Shown: positions 25,710 to 33,540 of the stretch, in pieces | Numbering within the stretch: the stretch's first letter is position 1 | Layout of the letters: each line of letters opens with the position of its first letter | Assembly (NCBI RefSeq): GCF_036964905.1 | Contig: NZ_JBALHR010000014.1 | Coordinates: 1 to 64,000 of the forward strand | Direction: 5' to 3' | Source: Gemmobacter denitrificans | Lineage (GTDB): Bacteria > Pseudomonadota > Alphaproteobacteria > Rhodobacterales > Rhodobacteraceae | Length of the DNA: 64,000 bases | Notes under the pieces: model-generated | The model's input: the letters and a program-made list of their open reading frames with translations, nothing else | What the model was told of the DNA's origin: nothing | The model's database searches: none | Made by a program: the position numbers and the translations under genes

Positions 25710-26465
25710 TCAGCCCACATGCCCCGCGCCTTGCGCCGAAAGCGACCGGGCCACCAGCGCCTCGGCCACCAATTCGGTCACGTCCACCAGCGTCTTGTCG
25801 GTTTCGATGTCGCCGATCAACGGCAATTCGGTGCAGGCAAGCAGCACCACCTGTGCGTCCAGCCCCGCCACAAGTTCGGCAAAGCGCGGCCGCAGGCTGG
25901 CATCAGAGCTGCCCAGACGTTTCACATCCTCGATCAGGTGGTGCAGCGCCGACTTGTCGGCGGGCAGTTCCACCTCGACCAGATCGGGCAGACCGCGATA
26001 GGCCGACCATTCGCCCATCTCGGTCACCGGCCCTGCCCCCAGCAGCGCCAGCCGTGTGGTGCCGGTCCGCGCGATCCAGTCGGCCAGCACCGATTGAAAC
26101 GATACCAGATCAGCTGACAACCCCAGTTCGGCGATCCTTGGCGCGTACCAGTTCAGCGTGTTGCAGGCGATGGCATAGGCATCGACCTGCGGTGCCAATG
26201 CCGCCAGAGACCGGCACATGGCGTCCCAGACAGCGGCATCATTTGTGGCCAGATCCATCGAAAGCCCCAGTTCGGGTTCCGAAACCACCACCACCCGCGG
26301 CGCATCCAGATCCCCCCGAAAGCCAGGGCCGATCGCAGCCTGATTGCGCTTCAGGATCTTGGCCCAAAGGTCGATCCCGGCCTCTGGCCCCGAACCGGCA
26401 ATGATGCCGATGGTGGCGCGCGGGCCCATGAAAGGGATCGGGGGATGGCCTTGATCCGCCGGCAT
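25710..26465 (-). CDS. Aspartate/glutamate racemase-family protein
   Basis: A 251-residue protein with the two-cysteine active site of PLP-independent racemases: the first Cys in IACNTLNWYA and the second in VLLACTELPLIG. The N-terminus has IGIIAGSGPEAG. It interconverts L- and D-aspartate, or a related acid such as hydantoin- or maleate-type substrates used by relatives. CGGAG about 7 bases before the ATG at 26465 fixes the start. It is the first gene of the operon with asparaginase, and divergent from an XRE-type regulator. Confidence 0.85.
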   Translation of the reverse strand: MPADQGHPPIPFMGPRATIGIIAGSGPEAGIDLWAKILKRNQAAIGPGFRGDLDAPRVVVVSEPELGLSMDLATNDAAVWDAMCRSLAALAPQVDAYAIACNTLNWYAPRIAELGLSADLVSFQSVLADWIARTGTTRLALLGAGPVTEMGEWSAYRGLPDLVEVELPADKSALHHLIEDVKRLGSSDASLRPRFAELVAGLDAQVVLLACTELPLIGDIETDKTLVDVTELVAEALVARSLSAQGAGHVG

Positions 26466-26538
26466 GTCGATCTCCGAAAAGTGAAGGGATGGTCGGGCGA
26501 ATTTCGCGACATTGCGTTGACAGGGCAATTATGCAAAC

Positions 26539-26554
26539 TGGTGCTGTTTGGTGC
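26539..26554. promoter_or_regulatory. Direct repeat in the racemase/XRE divergent promoter region
   Basis: TGGTGC occurs twice with a 10-base period (26539-26544 and 26549-26554), one helical turn apart. A TTGACA lies upstream at 26517-26522. Direct repeats at this spacing suit a dimeric regulator such as the adjacent XRE protein. Tentative. Confidence 0.25.
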
Positions 26555-26586
26555 ATTCTTGCGCCGTTTCCGTATCGGTCAGCATC

Positions 26587-27399
26587 ATGGATACCTTCGG
26601 CCCCAATCTGCGCCTGCTATGCAGCTACCGCCCGTCGATTTCGCGCGTGGCGCAGGATCTGAAGATCAACCGCAGCCAGTTGAACCGCTATCTTGCGGGC
26701 GGCTCGTTCCCGCGCGGCGCGCTCATGCGGCGGATCTGCGATTATTTCGGCGTCGATCCACATGAAATCGTCATGCCCGAGGACGCCTTTGCCGAAATCG
26801 TGAAGCTACGCGGGCTGGCCTCTGACACGCTGACCCGGACGCTGCGCCAGCATTTCGACCGTATCCTGACCGGGAATGACCCCCGCATTCTCAACCTGGT
26901 CGGCACCTTCTACGAATATTACTATTCGATGTCCTCGCGCGGGCAGATCGTGCGGGCGCTTCTGGCTGTCTCCATCGAAGGCGACCACGTCTTTTACCGG
27001 CGGCTGGAGCGGATGGGGCGGTTCGACAGGCCCTGCCACCGGCATTACCGCTATCAGGGTGCCGCCCTGATGACCGGCGACCGGATCTTCCTGAACGATT
27101 ACGAATACAGCGCCGGGATCGAGATGACGCAGACCGTGCTTTACCCCGACTATTCGCATCGCTGGACACGGCTGCACGGGGTCAAGGTGGGGGTATCGGC
27201 CAATCGTGACCATGTGCCCTGCTGCGTGCGCACCTATATGGAACGCACGCCACCGCGCCTGCCGCTGATGGGCGCCCTGCGGCGCTGCGGGCTGTTTGAC
27301 CGCGACAGCGCCGAAATACCCGGCCATGTGCGCCCGATGATCGACAATACCCAGTCCGGCCCCCATGTGTTCGAGGCCTTTTCCGATGCCCGTTTCTGA
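26587..27399 (+). CDS. XRE-type transcriptional regulator with large C-terminal domain
   Basis: A 270-residue protein. Residues about 5-60 are a helix-turn-helix (SISRVAQDLKINRSQLNRYLAGGSFPRGALMRRICDYFGV). The remaining 200 residues form an uncharacterised domain with a Cys-containing stretch (DHVPCCVRTYMERTPPRLP) and no recognisable enzyme motif. The ATG at 26587 was chosen because the conserved part begins there. It is divergent from the racemase/asparaginase operon and convergent with the transaminase operon, so it may regulate either. The ligand is unknown. Confidence 0.75.
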   Translation: MDTFGPNLRLLCSYRPSISRVAQDLKINRSQLNRYLAGGSFPRGALMRRICDYFGVDPHEIVMPEDAFAEIVKLRGLASDTLTRTLRQHFDRILTGNDPRILNLVGTFYEYYYSMSSRGQIVRALLAVSIEGDHVFYRRLERMGRFDRPCHRHYRYQGAALMTGDRIFLNDYEYSAGIEMTQTVLYPDYSHRWTRLHGVKVGVSANRDHVPCCVRTYMERTPPRLPLMGALRRCGLFDRDSAEIPGHVRPMIDNTQSGPHVFEAFSDARF

Positions 27400-27404
27400 C
27401 GGGC

Positions 27405-27431
27405 CCCGCCCCGGAACCGGGGCGGGACTTT
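27405..27431 (+). terminator. Strong intrinsic terminator between convergent genes
   Basis: CCCGCCCCGG (27405-27414), two-base loop, CCGGGGCGGG (27417-27426), followed by ACTTTT. A perfect 10-bp GC stem just after the XRE regulator stop and just before the end of the minus-strand transaminase gene. Confidence 0.75.
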
Positions 27432-27438
27432 TGCAAGG

Positions 27439-28791
27439 TCAGAGCGCGTCGAACCCCGCCTCAAGCCCCGACAGGATCTTGGCCACATCGGCCTCTGAAA
27501 TCACCAGCGGCGGCGACAGGATGATGTTGTTACCCGAGACCCGCACCATCACCCCGGCCTCATAGGTGGCGCGATGCACGCGGCCGATGGTCTTCTTGTC
27601 GATGGGCGTCTTGGCTGCGCGGTCCGACACCAATTCCAGCGCGCACATCAGGCCATGCCCGCCGCGCACATCGCCGATCACCCCATGCCGCGCCATCAAG
27701 GCCTGCAGACCGGCAAACAGCTGATCCCCGCGCGCTCCGGCATTCAGATGCACCTGCAGCCGGTCGGTTTCGCGTAGGCAGGCAATGGCCGCCGCCGCCC
27801 CGACCGGATGGCCGGAATAGGTATAGCCCGACCCGATCGCCGCCTTGCCGCTGGTATCCTTTTCGAACACTTCGGCCACCGCATCGGCCACCATGACGAC
27901 GCCAAAGGGAAAATAGCCATTGGTGATCGCCTTGGCCGACACCAGCAGATCGGGCTGCACGCCCCAATGGCGCGATCCGGTCCAGCTGCCGGTGCGGCCA
28001 AAGGCGGTGATCACCTCATCGGCGATCAGCAGAATGCCGTATTTCGAACACAGCGCCCGCACCCCCGGCATGAAGCTTTCATGCGGCGGGATGACACCAC
28101 CCGCGCCCAGCACCGGCTCCATGATGAAGGCCGCGATGGTCGAAGGGTCCTGGAACCGGATCTCATCCTCGATGGCGGCCAGACACATCTGGGCCAGCCG
28201 GGCCGGATCGGTTTCGTTGAACGGGTTGCGATAGGTATAGGGCGCGGGCGTGTGAAAACAGCCCGGCATCAGGGGTTCATATTGCGTGCGGAAATTGGCA
28301 TTGCCGTTGACCGATGCCCCCAGCGTATGGGTGCCGTGATAGCCCTTCTTCAGGCTGAGGAACTTGACCCGCCCGGCCTCGCCCCGGATCTTGTGATACT
28401 GCCGCGCCAGGCGCAGCGCGATTTCCACCCCGTCCGATCCGCCCGACGTATAGAAGGCCCGCGACAGCCCGTCGGGGGCAAAGAAATCGGCCAGCATCTC
28501 GGCCAGTTCGATGACATTGTCATTCGTCGTGCCACGAAAAATCGAATAATAGGGCAGCCGGTTCAACTGCGCGGTGATCGCATCCTTCACCGGCTGGCAG
28601 GAATAGCCCAGATTGACATTCCACAACCCGCCCACCGCATCGACCATGCGATGGCCGTCAATATCGACGATCTCCACCCCCTCGGCCTCGACGATGATAT
28701 CAGGCGGGCTGGCCAGGCTTTCGGCCGGGTGCGACATCGGGTGCCACAAGCGCCGCGCGTTGTTTTCCTTCAGGAAATTCGAATCTTTCAT
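27439..28791 (-). CDS. Class III aminotransferase (omega-transaminase type)
   Basis: A 450-residue PLP enzyme. The N-terminus RRLWHPMSHP is typical of beta-alanine/putrescine:pyruvate-type transaminases. Later come TSGGSDGVEIALRLARQYH, IADEVITAFGRTG (Asp of the PLP pyridine contact) and the PLP lysine in SAKAITNGYFP. It would move an amino group from an omega-amino acid or amine to pyruvate, leaving an aldehyde. It is third in a minus-strand operon after an aldehyde dehydrogenase and a HAD hydrolase; the dehydrogenase could oxidise its product. The ATG at 28791 is 3 bases from the HAD stop. Confidence 0.9.
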   Translation of the reverse strand: MKDSNFLKENNARRLWHPMSHPAESLASPPDIIVEAEGVEIVDIDGHRMVDAVGGLWNVNLGYSCQPVKDAITAQLNRLPYYSIFRGTTNDNVIELAEMLADFFAPDGLSRAFYTSGGSDGVEIALRLARQYHKIRGEAGRVKFLSLKKGYHGTHTLGASVNGNANFRTQYEPLMPGCFHTPAPYTYRNPFNETDPARLAQMCLAAIEDEIRFQDPSTIAAFIMEPVLGAGGVIPPHESFMPGVRALCSKYGILLIADEVITAFGRTGSWTGSRHWGVQPDLLVSAKAITNGYFPFGVVMVADAVAEVFEKDTSGKAAIGSGYTYSGHPVGAAAAIACLRETDRLQVHLNAGARGDQLFAGLQALMARHGVIGDVRGGHGLMCALELVSDRAAKTPIDKKTIGRVHRATYEAGVMVRVSGNNIILSPPLVISEADVAKILSGLEAGFDAL

Positions 28792-28794
28792 CGG

Positions 28795-29457
28795 TCAAGC
28801 TCCTTGCGAAAGCAGGGTCAGGGCATGGGCGTGGCTTTCTGAGGGGCGGGTAACATCGAAATGCACCCATGGCATGCCGACCGCCTCGGCCCCTTTCAGG
28901 TTCTTTGCCTGATCGTCCACAAAGACGCAGGCAGATGCGGGCAGGCCCAACCCGTCGGTAACAAGCTGAAAGGCCCGGGGATCGGGCTTCAGGATGCCGG
29001 TATAGGTTGCGTCGATGATCAGGTCGAAATCGGCCAGAAAGGGCAGTTTCCTGCGGAAGTCGGCCCCGTAGAACAGATCAAGCTCGTTCGACAGGATGGC
29101 CAGCCGGTGCCCCACCGCCTTTGCCGCCGCAATTGCCGCCAGCGCCTCGGGGCGGATCACCGCCGCCGGATCGGCACCGCGCAACCGGCCCACGAATTGC
29201 GGAAATTCGGTCCAGCTCTCACCCAGCAGCGCGCCGGTTTCGCGCATCCTGAGCGCCCAATAGTCGCGTTCGGTCATCTCGCCCGCCTGCATGGCACGCC
29301 AGGGTGCATCACCCGCCGGATCAAACGGCCCGCGCCATTGCAACGTGCCGGGCGGCAAGCCAAGGGCGGCCTCGGACAGGGCATGGGTTTCGAACAGGGT
29401 TTTCGAAATCACCCCGCCGAAATCCAGCACCAGCGCCCGGGTCACAGCTTCACCCAT
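28795..29457 (-). CDS. HAD-superfamily hydrolase
   Basis: A 220-residue HAD subfamily IA protein, probably a phosphatase. Motif I is LDFGGV (the second Asp of the usual DxD is Gly, as in some YihX-like members), motif II is the Ser of ILSNE, motif III Lys is in GILKPDPRAF, and motif IV is FVDDQAKNLKGAEAVGMPWVHF. Its N-terminal 16 bases overlap the end of the aldehyde dehydrogenase gene. In this setting it might remove phosphate from a catabolic intermediate or repair a damaged metabolite. The loss of the second motif I Asp could weaken phosphatase activity. Confidence 0.82.
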   Translation of the reverse strand: MGEAVTRALVLDFGGVISKTLFETHALSEAALGLPPGTLQWRGPFDPAGDAPWRAMQAGEMTERDYWALRMRETGALLGESWTEFPQFVGRLRGADPAAVIRPEALAAIAAAKAVGHRLAILSNELDLFYGADFRRKLPFLADFDLIIDATYTGILKPDPRAFQLVTDGLGLPASACVFVDDQAKNLKGAEAVGMPWVHFDVTRPSESHAHALTLLSQGA

Positions 29458-30923
29458 GCGGTTTTCAGATCCAGATACTTGTCAAAGGCATGCAGCGATT
29501 TGTCATGGCCATTGCCTGATTGCTTGACCCCGCCCAAAGGCACCGTCAGGTCCGATCCGCCATAGGTGTTCACATGCACCAGCCCGGCCCGGATCTTGCG
29601 CACCATCCGATGCGCCCGCGACAGGTTTGATGTCCAGACCGCCGCCGCAAGGCCAAAGGTCGTGTCATTGGCCAGCGCCACCGCCTCGGCCTCGGTGTCA
29701 AATGCGGTCACGGTGACCACCGGCCCAAAGACCTCGTCGCGGAACACCCGGTCATCGGGCTGCGCATCGGCGATGATGGCGGGGGCCATGTAATAGCCGC
29801 CGGTTTCCTCCCGAAGCCTTGCGCCACCGATCACGGTGCGGCCTGCCGCCCGGGCCTCGGCCACAAATTCCAGATTCTGGCGCAACTGGCGTTCGGAATT
29901 GACTGCACCCGCCTGGGTCTGGCTGTCCAGCGGATCGCCCACCCGGATCTCCGCCGCCTGCGCTGCCAGCTTTTCGACAAAGGCCGCATGGATGCTGCGT
30001 TCCACCAGAATCCGCGATCCGGCGATACAAACCTGCCCGGAATTGCGAAAGATGCCTTGCGCCGAAACCTTCGCCGCCTCGTCCAGATCGGGGGCATCGG
30101 CAAAGATGATGTTGGGGGATTTGCCGCCCAGTTCCAGATAGACCCGCTTCAGGTTCGACCGCGCCGCCGCCTCCAGCAGGCGCCGCCCGGTGGCCCCCGA
30201 CCCGGTAAAGACCAGCACATCCACATCCATCGACTCGGCCAGCCGCGCGCCCACCACCGACCCCGCGCCGGTGACCACGTTGAACACACCGGGTGGCATG
30301 CCTGCCTCGACAGCCAGTTGCGCCACCCGCAGCAATGTCAGCGATGCGGTTTCTGCCGGTTTCAGCACCATGGTGCAGCCCGCCGCCAGCGCAGGCGCGA
30401 ATTTCCACGCCCCGATCATCAGCGGAAAGTTCCATGGGACAATCGCCGCCACAACGCCCACCGGTTCGCGGTGAACAAGGCCCAGAAAAGCCGGATCGGT
30501 CGGCGCGATTTCGCCCGGCAGCTTGTCGATCGCCTCGGCGTAATAGCGCAGGGTCGCGGCGGCAGAGAGCGGTTCGGCCTTCAGCGCCATGCCGATTTCC
30601 GTGCCGTTTTCGCGCACACCCAGAACCGCCAGATCTAGCGCCTGTGCTTCGATCAGATCGGCCCATTTCAGCAGCACCTTCTTGCGCGCGGCAGGCGCAA
30701 GGCCTGACCAGCGGCCATCGTCAAAGGCCCGGCGCGCGGCGGTGATGGCCGCATCGGCATCGGCAATCGTTCCCCGGGCGCAGCTCGTCAGCGGGCGGCC
30801 GTCAAGGGGCGAGATCACCGTCATCCTTTGCCCGTCAGAGGCAGGCACCGATTGCCCGTCAATCAGATGGTCAAAGACGGCAACTGGCTGGGTGCGCAGG
30901 GTCTCGATGTCGCTCTGGCTCAT
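29442..30923 (-). CDS. NAD(P)-dependent aldehyde dehydrogenase
   Basis: A 493-residue ALDH-superfamily enzyme. The cofactor loop is FTGSGATGRR, the catalytic Glu is in YLELGGKSPN and the catalytic Cys in GQVCIAGSRI. It oxidises an aldehyde to its acid, most likely the product of the transaminase two genes downstream, or of the phospho-lyase-like enzyme on the other strand. It is the first gene of the operon, read leftward, and its promoter region contains the palindrome at 30939-30951. The exact aldehyde is unknown. Confidence 0.93.
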   Translation of the reverse strand: MSQSDIETLRTQPVAVFDHLIDGQSVPASDGQRMTVISPLDGRPLTSCARGTIADADAAITAARRAFDDGRWSGLAPAARKKVLLKWADLIEAQALDLAVLGVRENGTEIGMALKAEPLSAAATLRYYAEAIDKLPGEIAPTDPAFLGLVHREPVGVVAAIVPWNFPLMIGAWKFAPALAAGCTMVLKPAETASLTLLRVAQLAVEAGMPPGVFNVVTGAGSVVGARLAESMDVDVLVFTGSGATGRRLLEAAARSNLKRVYLELGGKSPNIIFADAPDLDEAAKVSAQGIFRNSGQVCIAGSRILVERSIHAAFVEKLAAQAAEIRVGDPLDSQTQAGAVNSERQLRQNLEFVAEARAAGRTVIGGARLREETGGYYMAPAIIADAQPDDRVFRDEVFGPVVTVTAFDTEAEAVALANDTTFGLAAAVWTSNLSRAHRMVRKIRAGLVHVNTYGGSDLTVPLGGVKQSGNGHDKSLHAFDKYLDLKTAWVKL

Positions 30924-30938
30924 ATCGGTTCCTTATTT

Positions 30939-30951
30939 ACACCAGTGGTGT
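30939..30951. promoter_or_regulatory. Probable IclR operator upstream of the aldehyde dehydrogenase
   Basis: ACACCAGTGGTGT is a perfect palindrome of 6-base arms around one G, 16-28 bases before the aldehyde dehydrogenase start. The core ACCA-N-TGGT recurs at 31906-31914 before the TTT transporter operon. Between the two lies an IclR gene, so this is the likely common binding site. Binding is inferred. Confidence 0.6.
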
Positions 30952-31031
30952 ATAATATGCACCGACATGCTGATCCGGTCAACCTGCCTTTCGGTTCCGT
31001 GGTGACACCGGGCGCAAAGCCACTGCCCCCA

Positions 31032-31823
31032 TCAGCCCTGCCGAACCTTCGCCGCTAGCGCCGCAAAGGAACCGGGCGCCCGCCCGCCTGTGCTGAAGGT
31101 CAGCTTCTCGGCCTGTTCAAACAGCGCGGTGATGATCTGCTGGCGCAGGTCGTTGGTCATCCGATGTGCGGGCGTCGCCACCGCAATTGCCCCTGCCGGA
31201 TCGCCATTGTTGTCAAACACCGGCACGGCAATGCCATAGACATCGTCCTCGTTGGTCTGATCCGATTCCGCATAGCCGGTCAGTTGCACCTGCTGCAGCC
31301 GCGCCCTTAGAATATTGGGGTCCGTGATGGTGCGCGAGGTTCGGGCGGCCAGTGGTTCGCTCAGCGCACGATCCACGAAATCCGGCCGCGCATAGGCCAG
31401 AACCACCAGCCCCGAGGCCGTGCTGTGCATCGGCAGCATCTCACCTGCCACCAGTGACACGCGGCTGCCCCGATTGGCTTCGCTGATCCCGATGGTGGCC
31501 AGCGCCCGGCCAGATACCAGCGAGGCATGCGCGGTTTCGCCAATCTCGGCCGACAGCGAATCCAGGGATTGCTGAAACACAGATGACACCGGGAACGCCG
31601 TTTCGCGCACCCGCGCCAGCCGCAAAACCCCGGCCCCAAGGCGATAGAGCCGCGCATCGCCCCGCTTTTCCAGCAGACCGTAATCGCACATCACGCCCAA
31701 CATCCGATGCACCGTGGCCTTGTCCACCCCCGACCGGCGCGCGAGTTCCGAAAGCCCGATCTCGGGTTCGGATTCTGAGAAATGATCCAGCAATGACAAG
31801 GCTTTGGCAACAGTGGTGGACAT
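31032..31823 (-). CDS. IclR-family transcriptional regulator
   Basis: A 263-residue regulator. A winged helix-turn-helix spans the first 70 residues (GLSELARRSGVDKATVHRMLGVMCDYGLL) and an IclR effector domain with GAF-like fold follows (MHSTASGLVVLAYARPDF). The ATG at 31823 starts the conserved protein; upstream codons to 31910 carry no homology. It sits between the aldehyde dehydrogenase operon and the divergent TTT transporter operon. Both are preceded by the same palindrome, so it probably represses or activates both in response to the imported substrate. Confidence 0.9.
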   Translation of the reverse strand: MSTTVAKALSLLDHFSESEPEIGLSELARRSGVDKATVHRMLGVMCDYGLLEKRGDARLYRLGAGVLRLARVRETAFPVSSVFQQSLDSLSAEIGETAHASLVSGRALATIGISEANRGSRVSLVAGEMLPMHSTASGLVVLAYARPDFVDRALSEPLAARTSRTITDPNILRARLQQVQLTGYAESDQTNEDDVYGIAVPVFDNNGDPAGAIAVATPAHRMTNDLRQQIITALFEQAEKLTFSTGGRAPGSFAALAAKVRQG

Positions 31824-31905
31824 ATGACCCCCTCGGGCATGATGGCGCTGCGCTTCCCATGCGTCAAAATTCGTTGACGCAAAGCGGCGCAGCGGGTAGA
31901 TTTGA

Positions 31906-31914
31906 ACCACTGGT
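31906..31914. promoter_or_regulatory. Second ACCA-N-TGGT palindrome, upstream of the TTT operon
   Basis: ACCACTGGT, arms of four bases around a central C, about 30 bases before the tctC start at 31944 and inside the extended upstream region of iclR. It shares the core of the palindrome before the aldehyde dehydrogenase gene. A probable IclR site for both divergent genes. Confidence 0.5.
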
Positions 31915-31943
31915 GATAATAATAAACCGCAGAGAGGTCGTCA

Positions 31944-32879
31944 ATGCTCAAGTCGAAATTTGCCCTGCTTGCCGTGGCGGCTGCCTGCGTCGCAGGCCCC
32001 GCTGTCGCAGAATACCCCGATCGCCCTGTCAGCTTTGTTGTGCCCTTCCCCCCCGGTGATCTGGAAGATGTCCTGACGCGCATGATCGCCGAAGACTTCG
32101 AAGCGAAGTATGGCGTGGCGGCGGCTGTGGTCAACAAACCTTCCGAAGGCGGCCCCTTCCCCGGCGCGGCCGAAGTCGCGGCGGCAGCCCCGGATGGCTA
32201 TACCATCGGGTCTTTCGTGGTGGATGTGCCCGTGGTCGGCCCCGATGTCGGCGTGCCGGGCCTGAACCCCAACCCGTTCGAACCGCTGGGCATTTTCCTG
32301 ACCTATCCCTTTGTCATCGCCACGTCCGCAGACAAGCCCTATGCGACCATGGCCGAACTGGCGGAACATTCGAAAACCGAACCGCAATTGCTGGGCCATT
32401 TCGGGGCCTTCCTGCTGCCCACGCAGGCCACCTTTGCGGCGGCCAAGGAACTGGGTTTTGAATGGGGCGGCGAGGCTTCGGCGGCAGCACTGGATTGCAA
32501 TTCGCTGGCCTCGGGCGATTTTGACGTGATCAACACCACGATCCAGCAGGTCATGCCCTGTCTGGACAGTGTGAAGATCCTGGCCACCGTGACCGATGGC
32601 CCGATTTCGGTCGTGCCCGATGCGCCCACGCTGGCCTCGGTCACGCCGGATCTGAACATCTCGCTGTGGAACGGGCTGTTCGTCCACAAGGATACGCCGG
32701 CTGACATCCGCGAAAAGATCATTGCCACCGCGCAGGAAACCATGGCTTCGCCCCGCGCACAGGAGCTGGCGGCGCAGACCGGGGCATTGGTCTACTGGAT
32801 GGATGCCAAGGCTTCAGCGGCCCGTATCGCCTCTGATCTCGAAGTATCTGCGCGCATCACCACGATGCTGGCCCAGTAA
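31944..32879 (+). CDS. TTT transporter periplasmic binding protein (TctC family)
   Basis: A 311-residue secreted solute receptor of a tripartite tricarboxylate transporter. It has a Sec signal (MLKSKFALLAVAAACVAGPAVA) and then the family-typical YPDRPVSFVVPFPPGD. It captures a carboxylate-type solute in the periplasm for the TctAB membrane pair encoded next. It is followed by a stable hairpin at 32905-32929 before tctB. The divergent IclR gene likely controls it. The downstream enzymes argue for an amino- or phospho-compound rather than citrate. The substrate is not readable from sequence. Confidence 0.9.
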   Translation: MLKSKFALLAVAAACVAGPAVAEYPDRPVSFVVPFPPGDLEDVLTRMIAEDFEAKYGVAAAVVNKPSEGGPFPGAAEVAAAAPDGYTIGSFVVDVPVVGPDVGVPGLNPNPFEPLGIFLTYPFVIATSADKPYATMAELAEHSKTEPQLLGHFGAFLLPTQATFAAAKELGFEWGGEASAAALDCNSLASGDFDVINTTIQQVMPCLDSVKILATVTDGPISVVPDAPTLASVTPDLNISLWNGLFVHKDTPADIREKIIATAQETMASPRAQELAAQTGALVYWMDAKASAARIASDLEVSARITTMLAQ

Positions 32880-32904
32880 CGCCCCGGCGTAACACAGTGG
32901 CGGC

Positions 32905-32929
32905 GGGTCTGCCCCCTTTGGGCAGACCC
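32905..32929 (+). other. Perfect hairpin between tctC and tctB
   Basis: GGGTCTGCCC (32905-32914), loop CCTTT, GGGCAGACCC (32920-32929): a perfect 10-bp stem with no T run after it. In the gap after a binding-protein gene, such hairpins usually protect the upstream message from 3' decay, giving more receptor than permease. Confidence 0.6.
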
Positions 32930-32978
32930 CCACAGGCCGCGTGCCACAGTCCCCTTCGCAGATACGGAGTATGGCCTG

Positions 32979-33533
32979 ATGCGCCAGCAGGCAGACGATC
33001 CCCCCGCCCCCGATCATCCCCATGTTTTCCCCGAAAGCCGCAAGCCGGGCGAAATCCTCTTCGTGATGATTTCGATGGGTGTCGCTTTGGCTTTGCTGGC
33101 AGCAATCCCATGGCAAACGACATGGTTGCCGGGCAAGGGTCTGGCCTCGCAGCCCCGGCTTTGGCCCAGCCTGTCGCTGGGCGGCGTAGTGCTGTTCGGG
33201 CTGATGAACGCCTGGTCGCGCATCCGGGTGACGCGCACCCCCGGCCGCTGGCAAGAAGCGGCGGCATGGCTGCGGTCGCTCGAATTCATCGGCTGGTACA
33301 TGCTTTATGTTCTGGCGATCCCGGTCATCGGCTATCTGCTGGCAACAGTCACCTTCTGCACCGGGCTGGCCCTGCGTCTGGGATACCGGGGCAGACCGGT
33401 CTGGATCGCCGCCGCTTTCGGGCTGTTCGTCGTGCTGTTCTTCAAATCGGCGATGAACGTGAAAATCCCCGGCGGTGCGATCTATGAATTTGCGCCCGAT
33501 CCGCTGCGCTACATCCTGCTCCGTTATTTCTGA
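32979..33533 (+). CDS. TTT transporter small membrane subunit (TctB family)
   Basis: A 184-residue inner-membrane protein with a hydrophilic N-terminus and about four helices, for example LFVMISMGVALALLAAIPW, LEFIGWYMLYVLAIPVIGYLL and AAFGLFVVLFFKSAM. It is the small, poorly conserved partner of TctA. GGAG upstream supports the ATG at 32979. It ends 7 bases before tctA, confirming the tctC-tctB-tctA order. Confidence 0.85.
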   Translation: MRQQADDPPAPDHPHVFPESRKPGEILFVMISMGVALALLAAIPWQTTWLPGKGLASQPRLWPSLSLGGVVLFGLMNAWSRIRVTRTPGRWQEAAAWLRSLEFIGWYMLYVLAIPVIGYLLATVTFCTGLALRLGYRGRPVWIAAAFGLFVVLFFKSAMNVKIPGGAIYEFAPDPLRYILLRYF

Positions 33534-33540
33534 GGCCCAG

